A stretch of 64,000 nt of DNA from Enterococcus crotali (lineage in GTDB: Bacteria; Bacillota; Bacilli; Lactobacillales; Enterococcaceae). This document shows positions 8,862-18,538 of this stretch, piece after piece. The stretch spans positions 62,001 through 126,000 of the forward strand of contig NZ_AYPQ01000006.1 of NCBI RefSeq assembly GCF_000633635.1, written 5' to 3'. The notes below the pieces were generated by a model that had not been told where the DNA came from, did no database searches, and worked only from the letters and a program-made list of their open reading frames with translations. Made by a program: the position numbers and the translations under genes. The stretch's first letter is position 1. Every line of letters begins with the position of its first letter.

Positions 8862-9209
8862 TTAAAAATGGTGTTTATTCTCGTCATACCAATGATTAAA
8901 AACTTCGTATACTGGTAGAAGACTAGCTCCTAAATCGGTCAGTAGATATTCCACTCGAGGTATAATTTCAGGATATTCTATTCGAGAAATCAAACCGTCC
9001 TTCTCCAGATATTTTAATTGTGCGGACAATACTTTGTGACTAATTGCAGGAATTTTTTTCTTGAGCTGCCCATATCTAATATTTTGGTTTCCGCTTAAGT
9101 GATAAATAATTTGTATTTTCCACTTACCACTGATCATTGCTAAGACTTTTTCAAGGTCTGCGAAACCATGATCTTCTACTGTGCAGATATTCCCCTTCTC
9201 TAATTCCAA
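8862..9209 (-). CDS. HxlR-family transcriptional regulator
   Basis: A 115-residue winged-helix protein of the HxlR (DUF24) family. The signature GKWKIQIIYHL (about 30-40), the RYGQLKKKIPAISHKVLSAQL recognition region (about 46-66) and a wing (DGLISRIEY..PRVEY) are all present. A cysteine near residue 9 is at the position where YodB/HypR-type members sense thiol stress. It is divergent from the YrdB-like membrane gene across about 135 bases and is likely to regulate it. The effector is not evident. Confidence 0.92.
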   Translation of the reverse strand: MELEKGNICTVEDHGFADLEKVLAMISGKWKIQIIYHLSGNQNIRYGQLKKKIPAISHKVLSAQLKYLEKDGLISRIEYPEIIPRVEYLLTDLGASLLPVYEVFNHWYDENKHHF

Positions 9210-9344
9210 TTGATTACCTCCAGCCCCTACTTACTTTTTTGTGCGTAATTGTATGTATTTATCTACTATTATATACTGAAAACAGTGGCAAAGAGAGTAA
9301 TTATTAAAGATAAAATATTTATCATACTGAAAGAGGAGAACATA

Positions 9345-9686
9345 ATGAATTTAATTAAAAATAGTAATATCTTACTCGCTTTTTTGTTAGAGATATCAGC
9401 TATATTTATTTTGGGTTATTGGGGGATCAACCTACCGATTAAGAAAGCTATCTCTGTTACAATTGGCTTGTCGCTTCCTGTGTCAATAATTGTCATTTGG
9501 AGCATTTTTTGTGCTCCATCATCGAATTATCGATTAGAGGGGCTATGGCTTATTTTAGTAAAAAGCATAATTTATGCCATCGTGATTTATTGTTTATTCA
9601 GCATGGGTCATACTACTTCAACAATTATCTTTGGATTTTTTGTTCTGATCAACCTAGGACTCAGTATTTATTTTAAAACTCTGTAG
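9345..9686 (+). CDS. YrdB-like membrane protein (DUF2568 type)
   Basis: A 113-residue protein with four predicted membrane helices (about 6-26, 30-52, 66-86 and 90-110). The loop FCAPSSNYRLEG resembles the conserved loop of the YrdB/DUF2568 family, whose function is unknown. An upstream in-frame extension to 9249 is open, but the ATG at 9345 has AGAGGAG seven to eight bases upstream and gives the family length. Gene pairing with a divergent HxlR regulator suggests a small stress-responsive unit. Confidence 0.75.
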   Translation: MNLIKNSNILLAFLLEISAIFILGYWGINLPIKKAISVTIGLSLPVSIIVIWSIFCAPSSNYRLEGLWLILVKSIIYAIVIYCLFSMGHTTSTIIFGFFVLINLGLSIYFKTL

Positions 9687-9797
9687 TGTAGCTACTTTTG
9701 AACAAGTAATACGCATATTTTTAATAGATAATAAACACCCAATTTTCTCGAAGTTAGATGCTTTTGTCTTGACTTCCTTAGTCTTTTTTAAACATCA

Positions 9798-11129
9798 CTA
9801 TTCACTGATATCCATTGTTTGATGGATCGATTCCAAATGGCTAGAATCTAAAAACACAACACGCAGATGATTTTTAGCCTTTTTCAAATCAAAACGTATA
9901 GAGACTTCTTTTTGCTTTAAATTGCTAATATTCATGTCAAAAAGCTGATCCCATAAAGCTTCTAAAGGGAGTTGCTGCATCGATTCTTTTGGTAAATAAA
10001 AACGTAACACAGAAACAAAATCATCATATTTTTGATCCAAGACATCAATTTCTAAAAACTGGCGAATATAAAATTCGTATGCTGAAAGACCGTTATCAAT
10101 TGCCATTTTGGGATCTAACACCCGATAATTCATCATCTTCCGACTCTTCTCATCGATCCAGGGAAAATAAGCTTGCGCATTCAAAATTCCCCTTGTCCGG
10201 TTCACTACATATTTTTTGTGGATCTTATCATAACTTCTAGTGACGAAATACGTTGCACGTTTCTTTTCAATAGGCTGATAGTAGCTATTTTGATATTGAA
10301 CAGTCTGGATAACCTCTTCTCCAAAAGCGTATTCAATATACGGCTGGCGTAACACACCTGTACCGTTATTCCAAGCTAATTGATCATAGCCCATCTGATC
10401 TCTAAATAACCGTTGATATTTTTGATTAACGGGCAAAATCCAATTAAATGGATCATTAAATAACGTTATTTTGATTACTTGATTGGTTATTTCTTCTACA
10501 GATTGCACTTGTTGGACTTCCAAAAAAATCGGTTTTGGAATAACTTGAAAATATAAACTGGAATAATACATTTTCCAGCAAGAAGTCAAACATAATCCTT
10601 TAAAATAAATATCATAACCCGCCAGTTGATTGCAATCAACAATCACCGCTTGTTTACTATTATAACGTTTAGGTAAATCAGAAATCTCTTTTTCTGTTTC
10701 AAATGTTCTCTTTTCGATAATTTCCACATTATTATACAAATATTCATCCAACGAGCGAATATACCCGTAAATGCCATTTTTGCTCATTCGAGTATCACAG
10801 TAGTCTTCGATTATTGATCGATAGGCTGAAAATACAGCTCCATCTAAAACTGCTCGCTCATGAAGATTCAACTTAGAAACATGGAGCTGAAATTCTCCGT
10901 CTTGACTATTTACTTTGATCCATACATTTTCTTTCTCTGTCAATTGTTGAATTCGATGAGTAATTACATGTAAATCAAACGTCTGTACCTCTTCTTCACC
11001 GAAGCGACAGTTTTCAGGAACCGTCAAAATTCGTAAAAAACTCAACCAATCGTAGACATCTTGTTGCAATTCTTCTAAAGAAAAACTAGCCCGTTGAATT
11101 ACCATATACATTTTCTCTGTTTTTTTCAT
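9798..11129 (-). CDS. Uncharacterised 443-residue protein
   Basis: I do not recognise this family. The protein is soluble (no signal peptide or membrane segment) and rich in aromatic and charged residues. The N-terminal third (LEELQQDVYDWLSFLRIL...) and a helical tail flank a beta-rich centre. The ATG at 11129 is preferred over 11156 because GAGGTGAGG precedes it by a few bases. It stands alone on its strand, with an inverted-repeat terminator between it and allB. The overall size and a possible helix-rich N-terminus recall transcription-factor-like sensor proteins, but no HTH can be assigned. Confidence 0.75.
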   Translation of the reverse strand: MKKTEKMYMVIQRASFSLEELQQDVYDWLSFLRILTVPENCRFGEEEVQTFDLHVITHRIQQLTEKENVWIKVNSQDGEFQLHVSKLNLHERAVLDGAVFSAYRSIIEDYCDTRMSKNGIYGYIRSLDEYLYNNVEIIEKRTFETEKEISDLPKRYNSKQAVIVDCNQLAGYDIYFKGLCLTSCWKMYYSSLYFQVIPKPIFLEVQQVQSVEEITNQVIKITLFNDPFNWILPVNQKYQRLFRDQMGYDQLAWNNGTGVLRQPYIEYAFGEEVIQTVQYQNSYYQPIEKKRATYFVTRSYDKIHKKYVVNRTRGILNAQAYFPWIDEKSRKMMNYRVLDPKMAIDNGLSAYEFYIRQFLEIDVLDQKYDDFVSVLRFYLPKESMQQLPLEALWDQLFDMNISNLKQKEVSIRFDLKKAKNHLRVVFLDSSHLESIHQTMDISE

Positions 11130-11235
11130 TTGCCTCACCTCATTCTTATAAGACAAGTATAGCGAAAAAAAAGAGAGACTTCATCTAATATACTTCTAAA
11201 ATCAAAGTTTAACTCTTCAAAACTTTTAAATAACT

Positions 11236-11293
11236 AAAAAATACTTTATCTCTTTCAATTAAAAAAAAGTTTGCAAGAGATAAAGTATTTTTT
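11236..11293. terminator. 19-bp perfect inverted repeat, bidirectional terminator
   Basis: AAAAAATACTTTATCTCTT (11236-11254) and its exact complement (11275-11293), with A/T runs at both ends. It lies between the allB terminator and the promoter region of the 443-residue gene. It would act as a second terminator for read-through from allB. Confidence 0.8.
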
Positions 11294-11321
11294 TCAAAGG
11301 TTTGAATTTCATCTATGGTAT

Positions 11322-11369
11322 CGAAAAAGCAATCAGACCATAAAAATAGTTATTTTCATGTCTAATTGC
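11322..11369 (-). terminator. Terminator downstream of allB
   Basis: On the minus strand GCAATTAGAC pairs with GTCTGATTGC (one mismatch) and is followed by TTTTTC. Confidence 0.75.
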
Positions 11370-11390
11370 TCTTAAACGCTGTTGACCTAT

Positions 11391-12758
11391 TTATTTTTTG
11401 ATAAACGTGCCAACGAAATCAGCTGAGACACCTTCGTCTTTTGTATAAATCACATGACCTCTTAAAATCGTTCCTACAACTTGGGCACCAATTTCACGAC
11501 CAATGTACGGACTGATTTTGTTACGATATTCCAAATCTTCGGCTTTTAATGTGTAAGGAGCATTCGGTTTGATCAAGACAAAGTCAGCATCTTTCCCAAT
11601 ACTGATTCGGCCTTTTTGATCCAAATCATAACGGTCCGCTGGATTAGCAGCAATGATATCAGCAAATTGTTTCAAAGACATCCCTCTTTTTTGGACACCT
11701 TCATCAAAAAGTACATCTACATTGTTTTGGACGCCAGAAATGCCACCCCATGCTTCAAAAGCATTGTCTTTATCTTTTAGATCTGGTGTGCATGGAGAAT
11801 GATCAGATGTAACAAAATCAATCTCCCCTGATAGAATTTTTTCCCACATGCCGTTTTGGTTTTCTTTATCACGAATCGGCGGTGAACATTTTACAATTGG
11901 GCCAATAGCATCTAGTTCGTCTGTATCAAAATAAAGATAATGCGTACACGTTTCACATGTCACATCAACTCCTGCCGCTCTTGCTTTGGTCACCTCTTCT
12001 ACGCCTTCCGGGCAAGCAATATGGCAAATATGAATGCGGCAGCCTGTTTCTTTAGCAAACAAAATTGCTCTTCGAATTGGTTCAACTTCAGTGAAAACAG
12101 GTCGCGTTGCAACGTAGGCCTTCAAAGTAGTTTCACCATTTCTATAGGCAATTTCACCTAATTTATCTGTAATCGCAGCATTTTCTGCGTGGATCGCCAA
12201 TACTTTACCAGTCTTAGCGACTTGCTTCATCCCCTCATAGAGAGAGTAGTCATCAACATTCATAAAATCGCCATCAATACTACGATCACCGCAAGTTGCC
12301 ATAAAACACTTATATGCTGCGACTCCACCATCATTCAACTCTTGGATACCACCAGTAAGGTTGAAAGGCACCAAACCACCAAATGATCCAACATCTGATT
12401 TCAATTTTCCTTTTCCAGCAGTGTATTTTATTTCCAATGATTCACCATCGACAGTTGCTGGAACTTGGTTTAAAGGCATCTCCATAAATGACGTTACGCC
12501 ACCTTTCGCACAAGAAGCAGTTCCAGTGATATACCCTTCCCACTGATCACGGTAACCACCGCCAGGATCTGTAATGTGCACATGCGCATCCACCATACCA
12601 GGACTAACAACTAGCCCTTTTGCATCAATGACTTTATTCGCCTCACCAAGATCATTTCCAACAGCAACGATCAATCCATCTTTTACAGCAACATCTGTCT
12701 CAATTTCTCCCGATTCTAGAATAACTAAACCGTTTTTGATTATTAAATCATGCATCAT
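11391..12758 (-). CDS. allB: Allantoinase
   Basis: A 455-residue cyclic amidohydrolase that opens allantoin to allantoate, the first step of the pathway. The binuclear metal site is visible: His59 and His61 in DAHVHITDPG, the carboxylated Lys150 in AAYKCFM, His190 in AIHAEN, His246 in the HICHIACPEG block and Asp in VTSDHSPC (near 318). The length is normal for AllB. Two adjacent ATGs follow AGGAGG. It is the last gene of the minus-strand block pucG-MFS-DAACS-pucI-allB and carries a repeat element directly before its ribosome site. Confidence 0.95.
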   Translation of the reverse strand: MMHDLIIKNGLVILESGEIETDVAVKDGLIVAVGNDLGEANKVIDAKGLVVSPGMVDAHVHITDPGGGYRDQWEGYITGTASCAKGGVTSFMEMPLNQVPATVDGESLEIKYTAGKGKLKSDVGSFGGLVPFNLTGGIQELNDGGVAAYKCFMATCGDRSIDGDFMNVDDYSLYEGMKQVAKTGKVLAIHAENAAITDKLGEIAYRNGETTLKAYVATRPVFTEVEPIRRAILFAKETGCRIHICHIACPEGVEEVTKARAAGVDVTCETCTHYLYFDTDELDAIGPIVKCSPPIRDKENQNGMWEKILSGEIDFVTSDHSPCTPDLKDKDNAFEAWGGISGVQNNVDVLFDEGVQKRGMSLKQFADIIAANPADRYDLDQKGRISIGKDADFVLIKPNAPYTLKAEDLEYRNKISPYIGREIGAQVVGTILRGHVIYTKDEGVSADFVGTFIKK

Positions 12759-12776
12759 TTACTTTCCTCCTAATTT

Positions 12777-12912
12777 AAAAGTTGAGTGAGCTTGGTCAGC
12801 CCTGACAGGAAAATAGGCAAAAAAGACAGAGACATTTTTGGCCTCATTTATTTTTTACCTTTTCCAGCAAGGCTAGCTCTTGAAGCTAGATAACTTACGG
12901 TAACAACGTTCT
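12777..12912 (-). repeat. Palindromic repeat upstream of allB
   Basis: A member of the dispersed repeat family, in the orientation of allB. Minus-strand order: AACGTTGTTACCGTAAGTTATCTAGC, here broken as AACGTTGTTACC + GTAAGTTATCTAGC; then GCTAGC...GGAAAA; an apical GAGGC-CAAAAAT-GTCTC hairpin; TTTTCCTGTCAGGGCTGACC; and finally AACTTTTAAATTAGGAGG, which is the allB ribosome site. The apical stem differs from the GTGGC/GCCAC copies yet still pairs (one G-U). Confidence 0.85.
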
Positions 12913-12924
12913 ATTTTGCTAGAC

Positions 12925-14385
12925 CTATTTCTTATCAAAAAAATTTCTTAACACTAAATATAAAACAAAAGCAGATACAAAACCAGAAATCCAAGAAATA
13001 TCCGAAATCACTTTTAAAACAGGAATGAAATTCCCACTTAAACAAATAACTAATGCCACAACTGTAGCAACATACGCAGGTTTATTCAATCGTTTGTATA
13101 TATTATGACTATTGTCAGATTTTGGATCCATGTACAACTGATTCAAGTCGATCTTTTGTCTCTGAACAAAATAGTAATCAGCAATCATTGTTCCCGCAAC
13201 AGGTCCTAAGACTGCACCGATCGTATTCAAGAAAATAAAAATACTAGCTGCATTTTCCATTAATTTCCACGGCATGATCAGAAAACTAATCACGCTGGCA
13301 ATCAACACACCTTTTTTATAATCGATCTTTTTAGGAAATAATGCGCACAACTGATAAGCAGCGGGAATAATATTTCCCGTTGCATTTGTAGATACCGTTG
13401 TTAATAAGAATACTAGCATCGCAACAATAATCGCAAATGAATTGTCCCAACGATCCACAATATTTAAGATATTCCATTCCTGAATTCCGTAACGAATCGA
13501 GCCGCCAATCAAAATCACCACACTTGAAAAAGCAAAGATACCATAGCCAACTAAAAAGCTAGCTGTTTGACCAATCGTTTGATCTTTTGTTGATTTCGCA
13601 TTTTGAGTAAAATCTGAAACACTAGCTCCTGGTGCTGCCCAAACGGCTAAAACCGAATTGATGATCATCAAATAGACAAAAACTGGTGAAATATTGTGAG
13701 TTGCCCCTACAACATCATAGGATAAAATAGGTCCAAGACCACCAGCTGCATTAATCGCCCAAATTGCTATTCCGCCAAAAACGATATAAATCAGCGGACT
13801 CAAAATTGCTGTAAATTTATTTAAAATCTTACCTCCGCCGAAACCGATCAACACATTTACAACCCAAAATAACGTAAAAGAGATCAATCCGGGAACCGAA
13901 ATTCCCAAGATCATCCTATCCCCACCTAAAACTAAAAAGTCAGGCCAAATTTTGCCAATCAAAATCAAAAGCGCAAGGGAACCTGTATAATTTTGTAATC
14001 CAAACCAAGCAATCGCCGCAACACACCCTCTGAGAAACCCTGGTAGTTTTGCACCGATATCGCCATAAGTTGAACGTAAGTGAATAGCAAAAGGAATACC
14101 ATATTTTGAGCCTGCCCGACCATTAAAGGTCATAAATAAAGCGACTGCCATTGCACTGATCACTAAAGCCAACATAATATTGATTGGTGATAATCCTAAA
14201 AATAAAAATCCTCCAACAGCGGTATAGTTAGGGATATTATGTACTGAACCCATCCACAATGTAAAGTAGTTCATCTTGCCCATCATCCTTTTGGACAACG
14301 GTTTCGGTAACAGATCTTCATTGTATCCTCGCTCTCGATAACGTTGAAGTTCTTCTTCCGTGATTTGATAATCATGGTTTCCCAT
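12925..14385 (-). CDS. pucI: NCS1-family allantoin permease
   Basis: A 486-residue nucleobase:cation symporter-1 protein with about 12 membrane helices. The family signature after helix 1 (LWMGSVHNIPNYTAVGG) and the helix 3 region (GIPFAIHLRSTYG) are present. Genomic position next to allantoinase makes allantoin the likely substrate, as for PucI/AllP. The start was moved to 14385, where AGGAGG sits eight bases upstream; the longer ORF to 14442 lacks one. Other hydantoins or purines remain possible substrates. Confidence 0.9.
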   Translation of the reverse strand: MGNHDYQITEEELQRYRERGYNEDLLPKPLSKRMMGKMNYFTLWMGSVHNIPNYTAVGGFLFLGLSPINIMLALVISAMAVALFMTFNGRAGSKYGIPFAIHLRSTYGDIGAKLPGFLRGCVAAIAWFGLQNYTGSLALLILIGKIWPDFLVLGGDRMILGISVPGLISFTLFWVVNVLIGFGGGKILNKFTAILSPLIYIVFGGIAIWAINAAGGLGPILSYDVVGATHNISPVFVYLMIINSVLAVWAAPGASVSDFTQNAKSTKDQTIGQTASFLVGYGIFAFSSVVILIGGSIRYGIQEWNILNIVDRWDNSFAIIVAMLVFLLTTVSTNATGNIIPAAYQLCALFPKKIDYKKGVLIASVISFLIMPWKLMENAASIFIFLNTIGAVLGPVAGTMIADYYFVQRQKIDLNQLYMDPKSDNSHNIYKRLNKPAYVATVVALVICLSGNFIPVLKVISDISWISGFVSAFVLYLVLRNFFDKK

Positions 14386-14496
14386 TATTTCGCCTCCTTT
14401 TAAACGCTCAAATCCATAAATCAATTCAAATTTAAAATACAATTAGTCCTGTATACTGAATATTGTTTTCTTTAAAAGAACATTAGTATAAAATAA

Positions 14497-14532
14497 CCCC
14501 TGAAAATCAGCTATAAATCCAATTTTCAAGGG
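14497..14532 (-). terminator. Terminator downstream of the DAACS symporter gene
   Basis: CCCTTGAAAAT pairs with ATTTTCAGGGG on the minus strand and is followed by TTATTTT. Confidence 0.7.
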
Positions 14533-14559
14533 TATATTTCATTTTATCAATGTTCTTAA

Positions 14560-15780
14560 TCATGCATTAAATACATCATAATCTAGTTCTTTTTCATCGG
14601 CAGCAATGATCAAAGCTACCGTTGTATCAGCATCAACATTTAGTAAGGTTCGGAACATACCAGAAAACCAGTCAATTCCTGCTAAAAGCGCGATACTTTC
14701 TGTAGGTAAACCTAACATAGGCATAACTGTAGCAAGTGCTACTAAACCTCCGCCAGGGACAACTACTGTACCTAGACAGGCTAGTGTTGACAACAAGACA
14801 GCTTTTACTAGCTCCCCTATTCCCATTTGGATATTATAAAATTGTGCAAATGTTACGATGGCTAATGACAAAAACATCGCTAAACCATTACTGTTTAATG
14901 TCATTCCTAAAGGCATGACTAGTTTTGAAATACGATCACTAATGCCTAATTTATCTCGACCATCTTCAATTTGTATGGGTAAAGTAATTGCTGATGATGT
15001 CGTTGTAAATGCAACAATCGACATTCTCCACATATTTTGTGCCAATTTTTTAACACTTACTTTACAATACAATGCTGTTATCAGTAACCAAACGATCAAG
15101 AACAATAGGGCGCTGACTCCAAGGGTCAATAAAAATTTCATTAGTGTAATCAGTACACCTGTGCCGATAGTTCCTATTACAGGAGCTATTAAACAAAAAA
15201 TACCGATTGGCGCGAGTTTCATGATCAGCGTTACCATTTTCAAAATAACATTATTGAAAGCTGAAACGACCTCAAGTAAAATTGAATTTTTGTCTTTATC
15301 CTTGATCAAACTCAACGCTAAACCAAATAGTAATGAAAAAATAATCACTTGTATCATATTCGCTTGCGCCATTGCTTCAATAATATTCTTTGGAACAAAA
15401 TCAACAATAATTTCTTGTAGACTTTCTGTGCTGGCTTTAATGTTGCCAACCTCAAAACCACTAACTTCTAATCCTTTGCCTGGTTGTATCAACAGTCCAA
15501 ACAAAACACCTATCACAGCAGCTAAGATCGTCGATCCCATAAACCATATAAATACTTTCAAACCGATTTTCCCAAGCTCTTTTGCCGCTAAGCCACCAAC
15601 GGCTTCAATCACTGCTCCCATAATCAAAACAACTACAGACATCTGAATTAAACGCAGAAATAAGTCTCCAATAACTTTGAGCGATTCGACTTTTTCTTGG
15701 AAGATGATCCCTACTACAACTCCTAGTATAGTGGCGATCATCACTTGATTTGTCATACTTATGTTGCGAATTTTTTTCAT
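14560..15780 (-). CDS. Dicarboxylate/amino acid:cation symporter (DAACS), unusual substrate site
   Basis: A 406-residue SLC1/DctA-GltT-type secondary transporter with eight membrane helices and two re-entrant hairpins. The HP1 serine motif reads TTTSSAITLPI, and the helix 8 motif RTLLNVDADT keeps the substrate-binding Arg, Asn and Asp. The helix 7 motif, usually NMDGTA with a sodium-binding Asp, reads NSNGLA here. The change suggests a non-glutamate substrate. Sitting in the allantoin block, it may move an organic acid intermediate such as oxamate or ureidoglycolate (inference). The start at 15780 has GAGGA eight bases upstream. Confidence 0.88.
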   Translation of the reverse strand: MKKIRNISMTNQVMIATILGVVVGIIFQEKVESLKVIGDLFLRLIQMSVVVLIMGAVIEAVGGLAAKELGKIGLKVFIWFMGSTILAAVIGVLFGLLIQPGKGLEVSGFEVGNIKASTESLQEIIVDFVPKNIIEAMAQANMIQVIIFSLLFGLALSLIKDKDKNSILLEVVSAFNNVILKMVTLIMKLAPIGIFCLIAPVIGTIGTGVLITLMKFLLTLGVSALLFLIVWLLITALYCKVSVKKLAQNMWRMSIVAFTTTSSAITLPIQIEDGRDKLGISDRISKLVMPLGMTLNSNGLAMFLSLAIVTFAQFYNIQMGIGELVKAVLLSTLACLGTVVVPGGGLVALATVMPMLGLPTESIALLAGIDWFSGMFRTLLNVDADTTVALIIAADEKELDYDVFNA

Positions 15781-15851
15781 GACTAGGTTCCTCACTTTAA
15801 GATACCAACTGACAACTTTCTAACCATCTACCAGTAAAAATTTTGTTTAAC

Positions 15852-17117
15852 TTATGCACTTTTCTTTTTATTCAAGTTAGCTAATAAAAATAGAAGCGTT
15901 CCTACAACCAATAAGATAACGGAAATATAAAAGCCCATTACTTTTGAACCAGTTGCATCTGAAATTGAACCAGTTAATGTTGGTGCAATAACAGATGACA
16001 TCATTCCGAAAAAGTTGAATACGCCAAGTGTTGTACCAATTCCCACTTTAGGTGCATTTTCACCAAGCCATGAAATAATAATTGGTTCTACCGCAAGTTT
16101 TCCTAAGAAACCGTACATAATCAAGCTAATCAGTAAGAATGTTGAATTTGTAGCTTGTACTGTAAATAACAACATTGCTGCAGCTAGCAGTTCTAAAATC
16201 ACGATAAATTGAACTTTTTTATGCATATATTTATCTGCTAAACGACTAAAGAACAACGCTCCTGGAATTGAAGCAAAAGCTACCAATGATGCAGAAAAAC
16301 CAATTGCTGCACCTTCAAAGCCTCTTTCAGTTCCTAAAAAGTTCGGCAACCATGTAACCGTCATATAATAGCCATAACAAGTTGCAAAGTATAAAATATA
16401 AGCAAATAACATTTTTGGTGAGAATAATTTTTTGATCGATACATGTTCTTTTTCTACAACTGTTTCTTCTTTCACTTCTGCTGCTTCTGCTACTTCAGAT
16501 TGTGCTAAGAATTCAGCATCTTCTTTATTATTACGAATAATTGCAATAAATGCGATCAGCATGATAACGATCAATGCTACTGAGATATACATCATTGTTT
16601 GCCACGGGAATTGTAATTGAACAACTAAGAAACTAGATAAGATCAAGCCTAGACCTGAACCAACTGCTGACCCGCTGTTTACAATAGCAGTAGAAAAGCT
16701 TCTTTTTTCTTTAGGAATGTTTTGAGATGTTAGGGAATACGCCGATCCATAGAAAGAACCGCAACCTAAACCTGCTAAAACACTACCAACATAAATCATT
16801 TGGATATTCGTAGCTTGAGAAATCAATAACGCTGCTAATCCAAAAACAATAAAACCTGGAATCAAAACTTTTTTCTTTCCGATTTTATCTACTAAAAAAC
16901 CTGCTGGAATCTGCATTGCTACATACCCAAAGAAATAACAAGTAGAAATAAAGCCTAATGCTGTATCCGTGATATTTCCGCCAAGTGACGCATTGATCTG
17001 TGGATATGCAGGTGATAACGCTGAACGATATACCCATATCGTTACCCAACCAGCACATAACAAAATAACAATTTTTTTCCAATAATCCATTCCTGAACCC
17101 TTACTTTTAGCATCCAT
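15852..17117 (-). CDS. MFS transporter, allantoin locus
   Basis: A 421-residue major facilitator with 12 predicted helices. The loop 2-3 motif DKIGKKKVLIPG is present, and a charged cytoplasmic loop (about 195-235) lies between helices 6 and 7. It resembles anion:cation or oxalate/hexuronate-type MFS members more than drug pumps. Located between pucG and the DAACS gene, it probably handles a ureide or an end product such as oxamate. The ribosome site GGAGG is eight bases upstream. A cre-like sequence about 100 bases upstream suggests catabolite repression of this part of the block. Confidence 0.85.
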   Translation of the reverse strand: MDAKSKGSGMDYWKKIVILLCAGWVTIWVYRSALSPAYPQINASLGGNITDTALGFISTCYFFGYVAMQIPAGFLVDKIGKKKVLIPGFIVFGLAALLISQATNIQMIYVGSVLAGLGCGSFYGSAYSLTSQNIPKEKRSFSTAIVNSGSAVGSGLGLILSSFLVVQLQFPWQTMMYISVALIVIMLIAFIAIIRNNKEDAEFLAQSEVAEAAEVKEETVVEKEHVSIKKLFSPKMLFAYILYFATCYGYYMTVTWLPNFLGTERGFEGAAIGFSASLVAFASIPGALFFSRLADKYMHKKVQFIVILELLAAAMLLFTVQATNSTFLLISLIMYGFLGKLAVEPIIISWLGENAPKVGIGTTLGVFNFFGMMSSVIAPTLTGSISDATGSKVMGFYISVILLVVGTLLFLLANLNKKKSA

Positions 17118-17219
17118 GTCTTTTCCTCCATATGTTATTTTTTATAAACTTGATAAGTAAAATCTTTGTGCAATTTCACATCAATTTTATAAGCAAACAA
17201 CTTCTTATTCATTAACAAT

Positions 17220-17233
17220 TGTAAGCGGTAGCA
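17220..17233 (-). promoter_or_regulatory. cre-like site upstream of the MFS gene
   Basis: TGTAAGCGGTAGCA differs by one base from the Gram-positive cre consensus TGWAANCGNTNWCA. The same ATTGTAAGCG core recurs upstream of allC and of the rhamnoside-locus MFS gene, so CcpA control is likely. Confidence 0.6.
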
Positions 17234-17329
17234 AACTTTCACGCATCATTAATTTTCACAAACTTGCCAAAAAATTGTGCAAAACGAACAATCACTTGTT
17301 CTTTCGCACAAATAATTTAACTTTTATTT

Positions 17330-18538
17330 CTATTTTTTATAAATACTTAATGCAGCTTTGACGGCTTCTCCTCTATTGATATCAGCCCCGTAATAATTAA
17401 GAGCACCTTCTAAAGCGGACAGTACATGAAGAACATTTGCTTTTCTACTACTGTAGCCCATATTTCCAATACGCCAAACTTTTCCTTGCAGCGCACCAAA
17501 AGATGAGGCGATTTCTACGCCGAATTCGTCTAACATTAGCGCACGAACCTGTTCACCATCGATCCCATTTGGAATCATTATAGGTGTAACAGTCGGCATT
17601 TTAGTTGATAAATCCCCATAAAAACCTAAGCCCATTGCTTTTATTCCGGCAACAATCGCTTGATCATTTTGAGCGTGGCGAGCATACACATTATCCATAC
17701 CTTCTTTTAACATCATGCGTAAGCCTTCATGCAGTCCGTAGATCATGCTTGTAGCTTCTGTATGATGATTGATTCGCTCTTCACTCCAATAACGCTGTAA
17801 CTGGCTCAAATCAAGATAATTACTACTGATGTGATTATCATTACGAATATCTTTGCTTAACCCTAATTCTTTTTGATAACGGCTCGTAAGAACTTTTTCT
17901 ACCCGGTCATTATAAGTAATCAAAGATAAACCTGAAGGAACACTTACACATTTTTGTGTTCCGGCAATTGCGATATCGACACCCCAAGCATCTACTTCAA
18001 GCGGCACACCACCATATGTTGCAACCATATCCACAACAAAGAAAATATCATTCGCTTTACAATGTTGACCGATTTTTTCCATTGATTGCATTTGCCCATT
18101 GGCCGTTTCACCATGAACCATAGCAACGATTTTAGGCTGAAACTTTTCGATTTCTTCAATTACTGTTTCTTGTTCAAATGGTGCGTCCCATTCTTTTTCA
18201 AGATAGTGAATCTCTGCCTTAGCGCGTTCACAGATTTCTCCTAAAAGATACGCAAAACGACCATAGACTGGAATCAAGACTTTGTCCCCTGGTTCAATCA
18301 AAGCAATCAAGGCTGCTTCTAATCCAGAACGAGATGTTCCATCGACTGCAAAAGCTTGCTTATTTTTTGTTCCAAAAGGAATCTTGATCATTTCTTTTAC
18401 TTCATCCATAATTTGTAAAAAGGCTGGATCAAATTGTCCTAAAATAGAAGCGGACATCGCTCTTAATGCTACAGGATGAGCTTCAACTGGTCCTGGAGTC
18501 ATGATGGTTCTACTTGGTACTGATATTTCTGAAAACAT
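17330..18538 (-). CDS. pucG: (S)-Ureidoglycine:glyoxylate aminotransferase
   Basis: A 402-residue class V, PLP-dependent aminotransferase of the alanine-glyoxylate type. PucG transfers the amino group of ureidoglycine to glyoxylate, giving oxalurate and glycine. The N-terminal TPGPVEAHP motif, GTSRSGLEAAL (cofactor phosphate region, about 67-77), VDMVATYG with the Asp170 that pairs with the pyridine nitrogen, and Schiff-base Lys196 in AGTQKCVSVP are intact. GAGGG lies nine bases before the start. It leads the minus-strand block and is divergent from pucR. Because AllE and AllD are also present, it provides a parallel route to oxalurate. Confidence 0.92.
   Translation of the reverse strand: MFSEISVPSRTIMTPGPVEAHPVALRAMSASILGQFDPAFLQIMDEVKEMIKIPFGTKNKQAFAVDGTSRSGLEAALIALIEPGDKVLIPVYGRFAYLLGEICERAKAEIHYLEKEWDAPFEQETVIEEIEKFQPKIVAMVHGETANGQMQSMEKIGQHCKANDIFFVVDMVATYGGVPLEVDAWGVDIAIAGTQKCVSVPSGLSLITYNDRVEKVLTSRYQKELGLSKDIRNDNHISSNYLDLSQLQRYWSEERINHHTEATSMIYGLHEGLRMMLKEGMDNVYARHAQNDQAIVAGIKAMGLGFYGDLSTKMPTVTPIMIPNGIDGEQVRALMLDEFGVEIASSFGALQGKVWRIGNMGYSSRKANVLHVLSALEGALNYYGADINRGEAVKAALSIYKK

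Noticed and set aside
14858-15646. Long plus-strand open frame (262 codons)
   Set aside because: It is antisense to the DAACS symporter gene, has no ribosome site, and its Ile/Ser-rich composition is what the complement of a membrane protein gives.
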